Source of the DNA: Sphingobacterium corticibacter
GTDB taxonomy: Bacteria; Bacteroidota; Bacteroidia; Sphingobacteriales; Sphingobacteriaceae
Length of the DNA stretch: 64,000 nucleotides
Direction of reading: 5' to 3'
NCBI RefSeq assembly: GCF_003076635.1
Contig: NZ_QDKG01000002.1
Span: 372,001-436,000, forward strand
In this document: positions 7,980 through 16,440 of the stretch, in pieces
Position numbering within the stretch: the first letter of the stretch is position 1
Layout: the number at the start of each line of letters is the position of its first letter
Position numbers and translations under genes: made by a program
Notes under the pieces: generated by a model
Database searches by the model: none
What the model saw: the letters and a program-made list of their open reading frames with translations, nothing else
Told to the model about the DNA's origin: nothing

Positions 7980-9101
7980 CTAATTATTGTTTAACATGAC
8001 CGGCATCACCAACATCAAGACATCTTCGCTGTCTTCTTTGATGGCTGGGAATAATAATCCGGCACGATTTGGTGTACTCATTTCTAAAGTCACCTCTTCA
8101 GATCCTAAATTATTCAACATCTCTACCAAGAAACGGGCATTGAAACCGATTTCCATATCGTCACCCTCGTACTGGCAGCTCAAACGCTCGTGTGCTTCGT
8201 TGGAGAAATCCAAATCTTCTGCCGAAATGTGCAATTCGCTACCCGAAATTTTCAACCGTACTTGATGCGTGGTTTTATTCGCGAAAATCACAACACGACG
8301 CAGCGAGTTTAAGAAACTAGCACGTTCTACGGTCAATTTATTGGGATTCACTTGAGGAATTACCGCTTCGTAATCTGGGTAACGCTCGTCAATCAATCGA
8401 CAGATCAAGGACACATGACCAAATTGGAAGAATGCGTTGGTATTATTGTATTCGATAGAAACATTGATATCATCTGAAGGCAAGGAAGACTTCAACAGAT
8501 TCAAGGCTTTTTTAGGTAAAATTAAGGATGTCGGTTTTTCCGCACCAATATCCGTACGACGATAGCGTACCAATTTGTGTGCATCTGTAGATACAAACGT
8601 GATCGACTGCTCTGCCAATTGTACATATACGCCGGACATCGCTGGTCTAAGCTCATCGCTACTTACCGCAAAAATAGTTTTGCTAATAGCTTCTGCTAGG
8701 ATTGGAGCCGCGATATTTACCGTAGAAATATTATCTACCACTGGGATTTTCGGAAAATCGTCCGCATTCTCGCCACTCAATTTGTATTTACCATCACCAG
8801 CACTGATTTCGATTGCCATGGTGGCGGTATCCACCGAGAAAGCAACGGGCTGATCTGGAAGAGTTTTCAACGTCTCGATCAGGATCTTGGATGGCATCGC
8901 CACACGTCCTTCTTCTTTAGCTTCTATTTGCAACGATGTCACCATACTGGTCTGCAAATCAGTAGCAGAAATGGTCAATTCATTGTCCTTAATTTCAAAC
9001 AAAAAGTTCTCCAAAATGGGCAAAACGGTGCTACTGCTAGATGCTCCGCTAATGGCTTGCAATTGCTTCAATAAAGTGGATGTGGATACGATAAACCTCA
9101 T
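7980..9101 (-). CDS. dnaN: DNA polymerase III sliding clamp (beta subunit)
   Basis: A 373-residue beta sliding clamp, the ring that tethers DNA polymerase III to DNA. Length and the three repeated clamp domains fit the family, and it ends in the conserved MPVMLNNN-type C-terminus (family MPMR-like) that forms part of the protein-binding cleft. The N-terminal MRFIVSTSTLLKQLQAISG is typical. Unlike many bacteria, dnaN is not next to dnaA: the two are about 7 kb apart here. It is divergent from holB, so two replication genes share one 87-bp promoter region. Confidence 0.97.
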   Translation of the reverse strand: MRFIVSTSTLLKQLQAISGASSSSTVLPILENFLFEIKDNELTISATDLQTSMVTSLQIEAKEEGRVAMPSKILIETLKTLPDQPVAFSVDTATMAIEISAGDGKYKLSGENADDFPKIPVVDNISTVNIAAPILAEAISKTIFAVSSDELRPAMSGVYVQLAEQSITFVSTDAHKLVRYRRTDIGAEKPTSLILPKKALNLLKSSLPSDDINVSIEYNNTNAFFQFGHVSLICRLIDERYPDYEAVIPQVNPNKLTVERASFLNSLRRVVIFANKTTHQVRLKISGSELHISAEDLDFSNEAHERLSCQYEGDDMEIGFNARFLVEMLNNLGSEEVTLEMSTPNRAGLLFPAIKEDSEDVLMLVMPVMLNNN

Positions 9102-9168
9102 TTGTAGTTGGCTATTTTATACTGCAATAATACAAAAAGATTCCAACTTTCTTCCAAGGTTTTTTCGT

Positions 9169-9176
9169 TACTTTTG
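9169..9176 (+). promoter_or_regulatory. Possible -7 promoter element for the holB operon
   Basis: TACTTTTG matches TAnnTTTG and ends 12 bases before the holB ATG at 9189, so a short leader of about 5 nt would result. A -33 TTTG is not clearly present. The position just upstream of a four-gene operon makes it plausible. Confidence 0.4.
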
Positions 9177-9188
9177 TACGAATCGGCT

Positions 9189-10337
9189 ATGCGTTTTGAA
9201 AATATAATAGGTCACGACAGCGTTAAACAACATCTTATCCGCACCGTACAGGATAATAGGGTGAGTCATGCCCAACTATTTCTCGGACCAGAGGGTTCCG
9301 GCTCGTTGCCGCTGGCCATCGCATACGCGCAATTTGTGAATTGCGAAGACAAACAGGAAGCGGATAGCTGTGGTGTTTGTGCCTCTTGTCGCAAATACGA
9401 AAAGTTGATCCATCCGGATTTGCACTTCTCCTATCCTTTCTTCGCCAAATCTGCTGGTGAAGTCGCCATTAACTATATCGAAGCTTGGCGACAGGCCTTG
9501 TCAGAAAACCCGTATATGGGGATGAATGCGTGGCGAGCGCAATTTGATGCACAAAACAAACAGGCCAATATCAACATTGCAGAAGTACACGATATCATCA
9601 AGAAACTCAGTTTCAAAGCATTCGAATCAGAGTATAAAGTGCTGATTATGTGGCTTCCAGAATATCTAGATGCACAGGGAAATGCTTTATTGAAACTGAT
9701 TGAAGAACCACCTGAGAAAACCTTGTTTCTATTAGTAGCGGAAAATCAAGATCGTATCCTGAATACCATTATTTCGCGGACGCAGTTGGTAAAAATCCAT
9801 AAGCTGACCCATACCGATATCAATCAATACCTTATTGAAAACAAGGGGGTAGATCCACTCAAGGCTGGAGAAATCTCTTTCTTGGCCGATGGCAATCTGC
9901 AATCTGCAATGGAGTTGCTACAGAGCGATAGTAATGCGTACTTTGATCTGATGATACAATGGTTGCGTTTGGTGGTGACCGACACAGGGCTCAAGCTAAT
10001 TCAATTGTCGGAGATCGATTTCCCTAAATTAGGCAGGGAAAATCAGAAAAACTTCCTGATGTACACCATCGGTATGATGCGACAGATCGTGTTGAAATCG
10101 CAGGGACTGGAAAGTTTGATCTTCCTGCAAGACAAAGAATTAGAATTTATTACTAAATTTAGTGAAATATTTACACTGGAACAATTAAGCGCAGGGGTAG
10201 ATCTACTGGAGAAAACGCATTACGCCGTCGAGCGTAATGCCAATGCTAAAATATTATTTTTAGACTTATCTTTGCAGTTAGTTTTATTGTTCAAATACAA
10301 AACGTTCCGCCAACAGGCGGACTCAATATATATATAG
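9189..10337 (+). CDS. holB: DNA polymerase III delta' subunit
   Basis: A 382-residue clamp-loader subunit delta'. It has an AAA+ core with a degenerate Walker A (GPEGSGSLPLA near residue 36), as expected for delta', which does not hydrolyse ATP. It has a zinc-binding knot CGVCASC near residue 65, and the EEPPEKTLFLL and SRTQ motifs typical of DnaX/HolB proteins. I placed the start at the ATG at 9189 because MRFENIIGHD is the conserved beginning; an upstream in-frame ATG at 9108 would add 27 unrelated residues and overrun the likely promoter. ricT follows 4 bp downstream, a linkage also seen in Bacillus (holB-yaaT). Confidence 0.95.
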   Translation: MRFENIIGHDSVKQHLIRTVQDNRVSHAQLFLGPEGSGSLPLAIAYAQFVNCEDKQEADSCGVCASCRKYEKLIHPDLHFSYPFFAKSAGEVAINYIEAWRQALSENPYMGMNAWRAQFDAQNKQANINIAEVHDIIKKLSFKAFESEYKVLIMWLPEYLDAQGNALLKLIEEPPEKTLFLLVAENQDRILNTIISRTQLVKIHKLTHTDINQYLIENKGVDPLKAGEISFLADGNLQSAMELLQSDSNAYFDLMIQWLRLVVTDTGLKLIQLSEIDFPKLGRENQKNFLMYTIGMMRQIVLKSQGLESLIFLQDKELEFITKFSEIFTLEQLSAGVDLLEKTHYAVERNANAKILFLDLSLQLVLLFKYKTFRQQADSIYI

Positions 10338-10341
10338 ACAT

Positions 10342-11730
10342 ATGGGATGTGGAAGTTGCGCATCCGGCGGAGGTTGCGGAAGCAAATCTCTGGGGACTGT
10401 ACCGTCAGGTTGTAATAACAACGGCTCGTGCATGACCAGCGGATGCAATAAATTGGATGTTTACGATTGGCTGACCGACATGGATCTGCCTTCTAATTAT
10501 AAACCGTTTGACATAGTAGAAGTTCGTTTTAAAGGCTCCAGAAAGGAGTTTTTTGTGAATACGGAAAACCTGTACTTGGAAATGGGCGAAATGGTCGCCG
10601 TAGAACCTTCTACGGGCGGTTATGATATTGGCCACGTATCACTCACTGGTGAATTGGTTCGCTTACAACTCAAGAAAAACCGCGTGAAAGCGGAAGATGT
10701 AGCCAAGAAAGTATACCGCAAAGCCACAGAAAAAGACATCGAAAAGTTTAATGCTGCTAAAGAGTTGGAGTGGGAAACCATGCACCGCGCTCGTACGCTA
10801 GCCTTAGATCTTGGCTTGTCGATGAAGATTTCTGATGTAGATTATCAAGGCGATAAGACCAAAGCGACGTTTTATTATACGGCCGAAGGCCGAGTCGATT
10901 TTCGGGAATTGATTAAGCGTATGGCGGAGTCGTTCCGTATTCGGATCGAAATGCGCCAAATCGGTATGCGCCAAGAAGCGAGCCGCTTGGGCGGAATTGG
11001 ATCTTGCGGACGCGAATTGTGCTGTTCAACGTGGTTAACGGATTTCAAAACGGTTTCTACTTCGGCAGCGCGCTATCAAAATCTTTCGTTGAATACCTTG
11101 AAACTGGCCGGTCAATGTGGCAAGTTGAAGTGTTGTTTGAACTACGAGTTGGATAGCTATATGGATGCCCTAAAGGATATCCCGACCGATATCGATCGTA
11201 TTGATACCGAGATCGGGATGGCGTACTTGCAGAAAACCGATATTTTCAAGAAAACCATGTGGTTTTCGTACCCGAAAGCAGAAAACTGGATTCCTTTGAC
11301 CGTCGATAAAGTGCGTGAATTCGTGCAGATGAACAAGGGCGGCCAAAAGCCAACCGAATTGCTGTACATTGAGCCAGAAGAAGAAGCTAAAGCGAAGCCA
11401 ATAAACTACGATTACGAGAACGTAGTAGGACAGGATAGCTTAACCCGATTGGACGACCGCAACAAAAAGAAACGCCGCAAGAAAAAACCTGCTGGCAAAA
11501 ATCCAAACGGAGAAACAGCGCAAAAATCGGCTGAAAATAGACCAGCACGACCACCAAGACAGCCACAAGCGAAGGCAGACAACGCTCCGCGTACGGACAA
11601 TCCTAGACCAAAAGCAACTGCTGGTGAAGGAACCGAAGGTGCTGCAAAACCACGTCCAAAAAGACGCAATAACAATAACAGAAATCGCGATAGAAGGAAT
11701 TATAACAACAACGATAACAAAGCGGAATAG
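10342..11730 (+). CDS. ricT: PSP1 / RicT (YaaT) family protein with Cys-rich N-terminus and basic tail
   Basis: A 462-residue PSP1-domain protein of the RicT/YaaT family, which in Bacillus acts in a complex affecting mRNA maturation. Conserved cysteine pairs GSCGRELCCSTW and QCGKLKCCLNYE in the core match the family. Two features are additions: an N-terminal 40 residues with nine cysteines (GCGSC, GGGCG and similar), possibly a metal site, and a low-complexity basic Asn/Arg/Lys-rich tail of about 90 residues that could bind RNA. It is 4 bp after holB and 1 bp before gldH, so the run is one operon. Confidence 0.92.
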   Translation: MGCGSCASGGGCGSKSLGTVPSGCNNNGSCMTSGCNKLDVYDWLTDMDLPSNYKPFDIVEVRFKGSRKEFFVNTENLYLEMGEMVAVEPSTGGYDIGHVSLTGELVRLQLKKNRVKAEDVAKKVYRKATEKDIEKFNAAKELEWETMHRARTLALDLGLSMKISDVDYQGDKTKATFYYTAEGRVDFRELIKRMAESFRIRIEMRQIGMRQEASRLGGIGSCGRELCCSTWLTDFKTVSTSAARYQNLSLNTLKLAGQCGKLKCCLNYELDSYMDALKDIPTDIDRIDTEIGMAYLQKTDIFKKTMWFSYPKAENWIPLTVDKVREFVQMNKGGQKPTELLYIEPEEEAKAKPINYDYENVVGQDSLTRLDDRNKKKRRKKKPAGKNPNGETAQKSAENRPARPPRQPQAKADNAPRTDNPRPKATAGEGTEGAAKPRPKRRNNNNRNRDRRNYNNNDNKAE

Positions 11731-11731
11731 C

Positions 11732-12205
11732 ATGCTGAAAGCACATAGCCTAATACTTTTGAGCTTAGTGTGGCTGTTATTGTTCGCATCCTGCGATCCG
11801 CATATTGCATACGAGAAAAACAACAGAATCGACGATTACCGTTGGAATCGCGATTCTGTTGCTCAGTTTTCTGCGCACATTGTTGATGTCTCACAACCGT
11901 ATCAGATCGCGGTGAATGTGCGGCACAACAATTTTTATCCTTACACCAATCTGGTGTTTTCTGTAGAACAGCAGCATGCTTCCGGCAAGGATACCACGTA
12001 TAACATAGAGCTATCTTTGGCTAAAGAAGATGGGCGATGGCTCGGTCAATCTGCCGGCAATTTGTATCATATCAAAGAACCGATTATTAAAACATACCTC
12101 TTTCCTGATACCGGTGTTTACCACTTTTCGGTTCAACATCATATGGAAGATCATGAGTTAATGGGAATCACAGATATTGGTTTATTAATTGCCCAAAAAC
12201 CATGA
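11732..12205 (+). CDS. gldH: Gliding motility lipoprotein GldH
   Basis: A 157-residue lipoprotein of the Bacteroidota GldH family, originally found as a gliding-motility factor in Flavobacterium. The signal peptide ends with a lipobox FASC, and the mature part is a beta-rich domain with the conserved early segment RWNRDSVAQF. I chose ATG at 11732, one base after the ricT stop; an earlier in-frame start lies inside ricT and would destroy the signal peptide. The last codons overlap lpxK as ATGA, indicating coupled translation. Many non-gliding Bacteroidota keep gldH, so motility should not be inferred. Confidence 0.9.
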   Translation: MLKAHSLILLSLVWLLLFASCDPHIAYEKNNRIDDYRWNRDSVAQFSAHIVDVSQPYQIAVNVRHNNFYPYTNLVFSVEQQHASGKDTTYNIELSLAKEDGRWLGQSAGNLYHIKEPIIKTYLFPDTGVYHFSVQHHMEDHELMGITDIGLLIAQKP

Positions 12206-13260
12206 TACGCCTACTGCGTTGGCTACTTTTACCCATTTCGCTCTTGTATGGTCTTGCGGTTTGGTTGCGCAATCTGCTATACGATAAAGGAATCTGGAGC
12301 AGTAAAAGTTATCCCGTACGCAGTATTGTGATTGGCAATCTTGCGGTCGGCGGCAGTGGAAAAACGCCCATGACAGAGTGCTTGATCCGATGGTTTGATG
12401 ATGAGTACAAAATAGCCACGCTAAGCCGTGGTTACGGACGCAAAACAACAGGTTTTCGCTATGTGCTGATAAACGATGACGCCGTCGCGACAGGCGATGA
12501 ACCTTTGCAGTTTAAACGAAAGTTTCCGCACCTTACGGTGGCAGTTTGTGAAGACCGTCGTACAGGGATGGAAACCTTGTTAGGCAAGCACGATCTGATC
12601 TTGCTGGACGATGCCTTCCAACATCGTAAAGTTTCCGCCAGCTGCAATATCTTGCTGTTTGAATATGCTTCTTTACTCGGACCAATTATTCCATTGCCCA
12701 CTGGGAATTTCAGAGATTTATTGCCGCAGGCAAAAAGAGCACATATCATTGTTATTACCAAAATACCAAATGATGTGAGCGCACAACAGCGCACTCAAAT
12801 CATGCAGAAATTACGCAAACATAGTTCTGCGCCCATCTACTTTGCTTCGATCGCGTACGGCGCTCCTAAAGCCCTTTCTGGGCAAAGCAATACAACTATT
12901 AGTTCATTGGTGGATCTGCACGATAAACAGGTGCTGTTAGTAACCGGAATAGCAAACCCAGCTCCCCTATTGGATTATGTGCGTCAGCAAGCCAAATATG
13001 TGGAAAGCATCGCTTTACCAGACCATCACCTATTCTCGAAAGCAGATTACGAGCGAATTCAATCATCGTACGCAGCATTAGCAGCCAAAGGAGATACGGC
13101 ATTGGTCACTACAGAGAAAGATGCACAACGATTATCAATAGATTTTTTACCGAAAATACCCACTTATTTTATCCCGATTACCTTCGCTTTTGATGAAGAA
13201 CAACGGATTCGCGAAGATGTAATTAACACTCTTGCCCGATATAGTGTAAATGAACCTTAA
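12202..13260 (+). CDS. lpxK: Tetraacyldisaccharide 4'-kinase LpxK
   Basis: A 352-residue lipid A kinase that phosphorylates the 4' position of the tetraacyldisaccharide 1-phosphate at the inner membrane. The N-terminus has a membrane-anchoring hydrophobic helix, followed by the Walker A motif NLAVGGSGKTP near residues 46-56. A DDAFQHRK segment, typical of LpxK, lies near residue 135. Length fits. It overlaps gldH by 4 bp. The gene order holB-ricT-gldH-lpxK ends here with a 99-bp gap before the next gene. Confidence 0.96.
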   Translation: MIRLLRWLLLPISLLYGLAVWLRNLLYDKGIWSSKSYPVRSIVIGNLAVGGSGKTPMTECLIRWFDDEYKIATLSRGYGRKTTGFRYVLINDDAVATGDEPLQFKRKFPHLTVAVCEDRRTGMETLLGKHDLILLDDAFQHRKVSASCNILLFEYASLLGPIIPLPTGNFRDLLPQAKRAHIIVITKIPNDVSAQQRTQIMQKLRKHSSAPIYFASIAYGAPKALSGQSNTTISSLVDLHDKQVLLVTGIANPAPLLDYVRQQAKYVESIALPDHHLFSKADYERIQSSYAALAAKGDTALVTTEKDAQRLSIDFLPKIPTYFIPITFAFDEEQRIREDVINTLARYSVNEP

Positions 13261-13359
13261 AGGAAGTTAAAAACTGTTTGTTTTTATACGCTCCGAAATA
13301 CATTCTCCACCTTTGTTAAAGGAAATAATTCTATTTAAACTAAAAAAAGGAGAAATATT

Positions 13360-13848
13360 ATGAAAAAGGTAATGATTGCAGTAGCGTTATTAGTAGGACT
13401 AAACGCAGCACAAGCACAAACAGGTAATGAGGCAAACAAAGATGGACAAACTCGTAATCGTGAAAGAACGGAACGCAGTGGTTTCAACAAAGATCCAGAA
13501 GCTCGCGCCAAAGCAAAGGTGGAGCATCTAGATAAAAAATTGGCTCTGACAGCTGCACAGAAAGAATCTATCCACAAACTGGTACTAGATCAATCTAAGA
13601 ATGCACAAGCACTTTACAAAGACGCTGATCCGAAGAACGATGAAACACGCAATAAAGCAAAAGAGCTAAGAGCTCAAACTGACCGTAAAATAGAAGCATT
13701 ATTGGATGCGAATCAAAAAGAAAAGTATGCTGAAATGCAGAAAAATCGCAGCGAGTGGTCTAAACGTAATAATCGCAGACCTGATCGCGATAAACGTGAA
13801 GGCAGAAAACAAGATGGTGACAAGAGCGTAGAACATAATCACTCTTAA
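13360..13848 (+). CDS. Secreted Spy/DUF4890-like protein
   Basis: A 162-residue exported protein with a signal peptide cleaved near AAQAQ (residues 16-20). Two LTxxQ-type motifs are visible, LALTAAQKESIHKL and LLDANQKEKYAEMQ, as in Spy/CpxP-like and DUF4890 proteins, which are helical periplasmic proteins often tied to envelope stress. The remainder is highly charged, with an Arg/Lys/Asp-rich tail ending in HNHS. Upstream AAAGGAGA at 13347-13354 is an unusually good ribosome binding site for this genome, suggesting strong expression. A rho-independent terminator follows at once, so it is a single-gene unit. Confidence 0.82.
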   Translation: MKKVMIAVALLVGLNAAQAQTGNEANKDGQTRNRERTERSGFNKDPEARAKAKVEHLDKKLALTAAQKESIHKLVLDQSKNAQALYKDADPKNDETRNKAKELRAQTDRKIEALLDANQKEKYAEMQKNRSEWSKRNNRRPDRDKREGRKQDGDKSVEHNHS

Positions 13849-13861
13849 TACACAAGCAATT

Positions 13862-13895
13862 AAAAAGCCCGGAATCATCTGATTTCGGGCTTTTT
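13862..13895. terminator. Bidirectional rho-independent terminator
   Basis: Arms AAAAAGCCCGGAATC and GATTTCGGGCTTTTT enclose a 4-base loop with one mismatch and end in T-runs on both strands. It lies between the convergent Spy-like gene and the GH3 gene and can serve both. Confidence 0.88.
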
Positions 13896-13916
13896 AATTG
13901 TGACATATCGGCCTCT

Positions 13917-16310
13917 TTATTTCACTTTTCCGTATAATGGTAACTGTACTGATTTTGTGATCTCAACCTTTTCATTTAGGCGGATATCATCTGCGGAAGC
14001 ACCTACCATCACGTTGAAACTTCCCGCTTCCATGATACGTTGCATCTTCGGATTGATTATCGATAAATCTTCTGGTTGTAAATGGAAAACAACTTGCTTG
14101 AATTTCCCAACAGCTAAGTGGATACGATCAAACTTCTTCAATTGTTTGATAGGTTGTACCGTTGAAGCAAATTCATCGCGCACATATAGCTGTACCACTT
14201 CATCTCCAGCACGTGATCCTATATTTTTCACTTGGAAACTCACTTCTATACCGCCATCTGCCTGTTGCGTGATCTTCAAATCGCTGTAACCAAACTCTGT
14301 GAAGCTTTTTCCATATCCAAACGTGTATAAGGGCGAACCCAATGTTTCCACGTAATCATGTCCTTTAGGTACCTTCTTGTTGTAATACACGGGTAATTGA
14401 CCAACCGAACGCGGCACAGAAATCGGCAATCTGCCTGCTGGATTGTAATCGCCAAAGATGACATCGGCGATAGCATTTCCACCTTCTTGACCAGGATACC
14501 AAGCATTCAATAAGGCATCCGCATTCTCCTGCGCCCAATTCATATTGAGTGGTCTTCCCTGAATGTACACCACGATCATTGGTTTGCCTGTTTTTTTAAT
14601 CGCTTCTAGTAACTTAATCTGATCGCCTAATAAATCCAACGTAGAGCGGTCAAAACCTTCACCACTTTCCATATCACTGAGCGATTTGGCATCGGCTACT
14701 GCCGCTCCGGTTTCGATATATTTTGTTTCGAAATCACGCGCACTAGATCCACCAACGACAACAACCGCCACGTCGGCTTGCATTGCCGCTTCTACTGCTG
14801 CCGCAATATCAGATTGTGCCGTATCGCGAATAGCTGTACCTTTTGCGTAGATCACGTTTGCTGCAGGCAATTTCGTTTTGATACCATCTAATACCGTACG
14901 GATCGCTGCACGTTCTTGTGGTGCGGTATAATCGCCTAATTGATTATAATGTGTATCCGCATTTGGACCGATCACCGCAATCTTTTTTACTTTTTTGGCA
15001 GATAATGGCAATACGTTGTTTTTATTTTCGAGCAAGACAATTGATTCCTGTGCTGCTTTGCGAGCGACGGCTACGTTTTCTTTGCTTCGTACTTCGCGTC
15101 CTGCTGCTTTTGCATCACGATATGGATTTTCAAATAAACCCATATCAAACTTCAGGCACAATACACGAGATGCTGCACTATCGATCTTCGCGATATCAAT
15201 TTTTCCAGCTTTAACCGCTTCGATAAGCTCTGCGAATGGGCGTGCACCCAAATCTACATCTACACCAGCCTCCAAAGACATCGTGCCTGCCTCTTGCAAA
15301 GAAGATGCTACGCGATGACTAGAATACACACCATCAATACTTCCTAAATCAGAAACTACAAAGCCATCAAATCCCCAATCCTTACGCAACACGTCGGTAA
15401 GTAAATAACCATCTGCCGTACAAGGAATACCATCAATGGAGTTATAAGCGGTCATCACCGATAAAGCGCCCGCTTCTACCGTTTTGAAAAATGGTGGCAG
15501 AAAACTTTCATGCAATTCTCGCTGTCCGATGATCGCACTATTGCCATTGTGACCGCCTTCCGGTATGCCGTAAGCAATGAAATGCTTAATGGTGGAAATT
15601 ACCGCGTTTGGATTCTTTATATCGCCTGCGCCAGCTCCTTTTGCTGCTGCTGCACCCATCGTTCCGCTCAAAACCGGATCTTCGCCATATGTTTCTTCGA
15701 CACGTGACCAACGTGGATCGCGCGAAAGATCTAAAACCGGACCGTAACCTATATGCCCGCCTTGCAAGCGAACTTCTTTGGCAGAAACTGCCGAAACTTG
15801 CTCTTGCAACGTAGGATTCCAAGTAGAGGCCATGCCAATTCCCGTCGGGAAAACCGTCGTTCCGATAGCCATATGACCATGTGGTGCTTCTTCTGCAATG
15901 AAAATTGGAATTCCCAAACGCGTTTCTTCCACGGCATAACGCTGCATCGCATTGGCTGCTTCGGCAGCTAAGGCTGGTCTAAGACCATTTTCTAAAGTTT
16001 TCTGCGTCCAAGGATCAGCGCGAAATACCGCCCAAAACATACCTACATGCTGCTTATCCAGCAAATTCTTGTATTTCTCTGAGTAGGTAACGGTATTACC
16101 ATCTTTGGTATACATTTCCCAGCCGAGTGGACAAAGCAATTGACCTACTTTCTCTTCTAGCGTCATGTGACTTAAAAGATCGGCCGTGCGCTCGCTTGTG
16201 CTTAACCGAGCATCTTTATATCGAAATTTTTCCTGTGCTAAACTGGAGGATGTAGTTAAACACAATCCTAAGCCCGCAATTAGCAATATGTTTCGAGTTT
16301 CTTTAAACAT
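13917..16310 (-). CDS. bglX: Periplasmic glycoside hydrolase family 3 beta-glucosidase
   Basis: A 797-residue GH3 enzyme likely to hydrolyse beta-glucosides (or beta-xylosides) in the periplasm. An N-terminal signal peptide ends near SSSLAQ (residue 25). The catalytic nucleophile motif GFDGFVVSD sits near residue 320, and KHFIAYG, the GH3 KHF signature, is near 245. The C-terminal part contains the GH3 second domain and a fibronectin III-like domain (DEVVQLYVRDEFAS). It is monocistronic, with its own terminator region and the dnaA terminator behind it. Exact substrate is not readable. Confidence 0.95.
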   Translation of the reverse strand: MFKETRNILLIAGLGLCLTTSSSLAQEKFRYKDARLSTSERTADLLSHMTLEEKVGQLLCPLGWEMYTKDGNTVTYSEKYKNLLDKQHVGMFWAVFRADPWTQKTLENGLRPALAAEAANAMQRYAVEETRLGIPIFIAEEAPHGHMAIGTTVFPTGIGMASTWNPTLQEQVSAVSAKEVRLQGGHIGYGPVLDLSRDPRWSRVEETYGEDPVLSGTMGAAAAKGAGAGDIKNPNAVISTIKHFIAYGIPEGGHNGNSAIIGQRELHESFLPPFFKTVEAGALSVMTAYNSIDGIPCTADGYLLTDVLRKDWGFDGFVVSDLGSIDGVYSSHRVASSLQEAGTMSLEAGVDVDLGARPFAELIEAVKAGKIDIAKIDSAASRVLCLKFDMGLFENPYRDAKAAGREVRSKENVAVARKAAQESIVLLENKNNVLPLSAKKVKKIAVIGPNADTHYNQLGDYTAPQERAAIRTVLDGIKTKLPAANVIYAKGTAIRDTAQSDIAAAVEAAMQADVAVVVVGGSSARDFETKYIETGAAVADAKSLSDMESGEGFDRSTLDLLGDQIKLLEAIKKTGKPMIVVYIQGRPLNMNWAQENADALLNAWYPGQEGGNAIADVIFGDYNPAGRLPISVPRSVGQLPVYYNKKVPKGHDYVETLGSPLYTFGYGKSFTEFGYSDLKITQQADGGIEVSFQVKNIGSRAGDEVVQLYVRDEFASTVQPIKQLKKFDRIHLAVGKFKQVVFHLQPEDLSIINPKMQRIMEAGSFNVMVGASADDIRLNEKVEITKSVQLPLYGKVK

Positions 16311-16385
16311 AATAAAAGGTATTAGCAGTGCTCAATGCAACCGTTTGCATTGAAATTCGACGCAAAATAAGAATAATCGATCTAA

Positions 16386-16419
16386 AATAAAAAGGCGCCT
16401 AAGTAACAACTTGGCGCCT
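16386..16419 (-). terminator. Rho-independent terminator of dnaA
   Basis: On the minus strand AGGCGCCAAGT and ACTTAGGCGCCT form a GC-rich stem with one bulged base, followed by TTTTTATTTT. It lies 21 bp downstream of the dnaA stop codon, which makes the assignment clear. Confidence 0.85.
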
Positions 16420-16440
16420 GTAATATTTTGTACGGTAAGA

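Noticed and set aside
11440-11823. Open frames antisense to the ricT tail
   Set aside because: They arise from the low-complexity basic tail of ricT read on the other strand.
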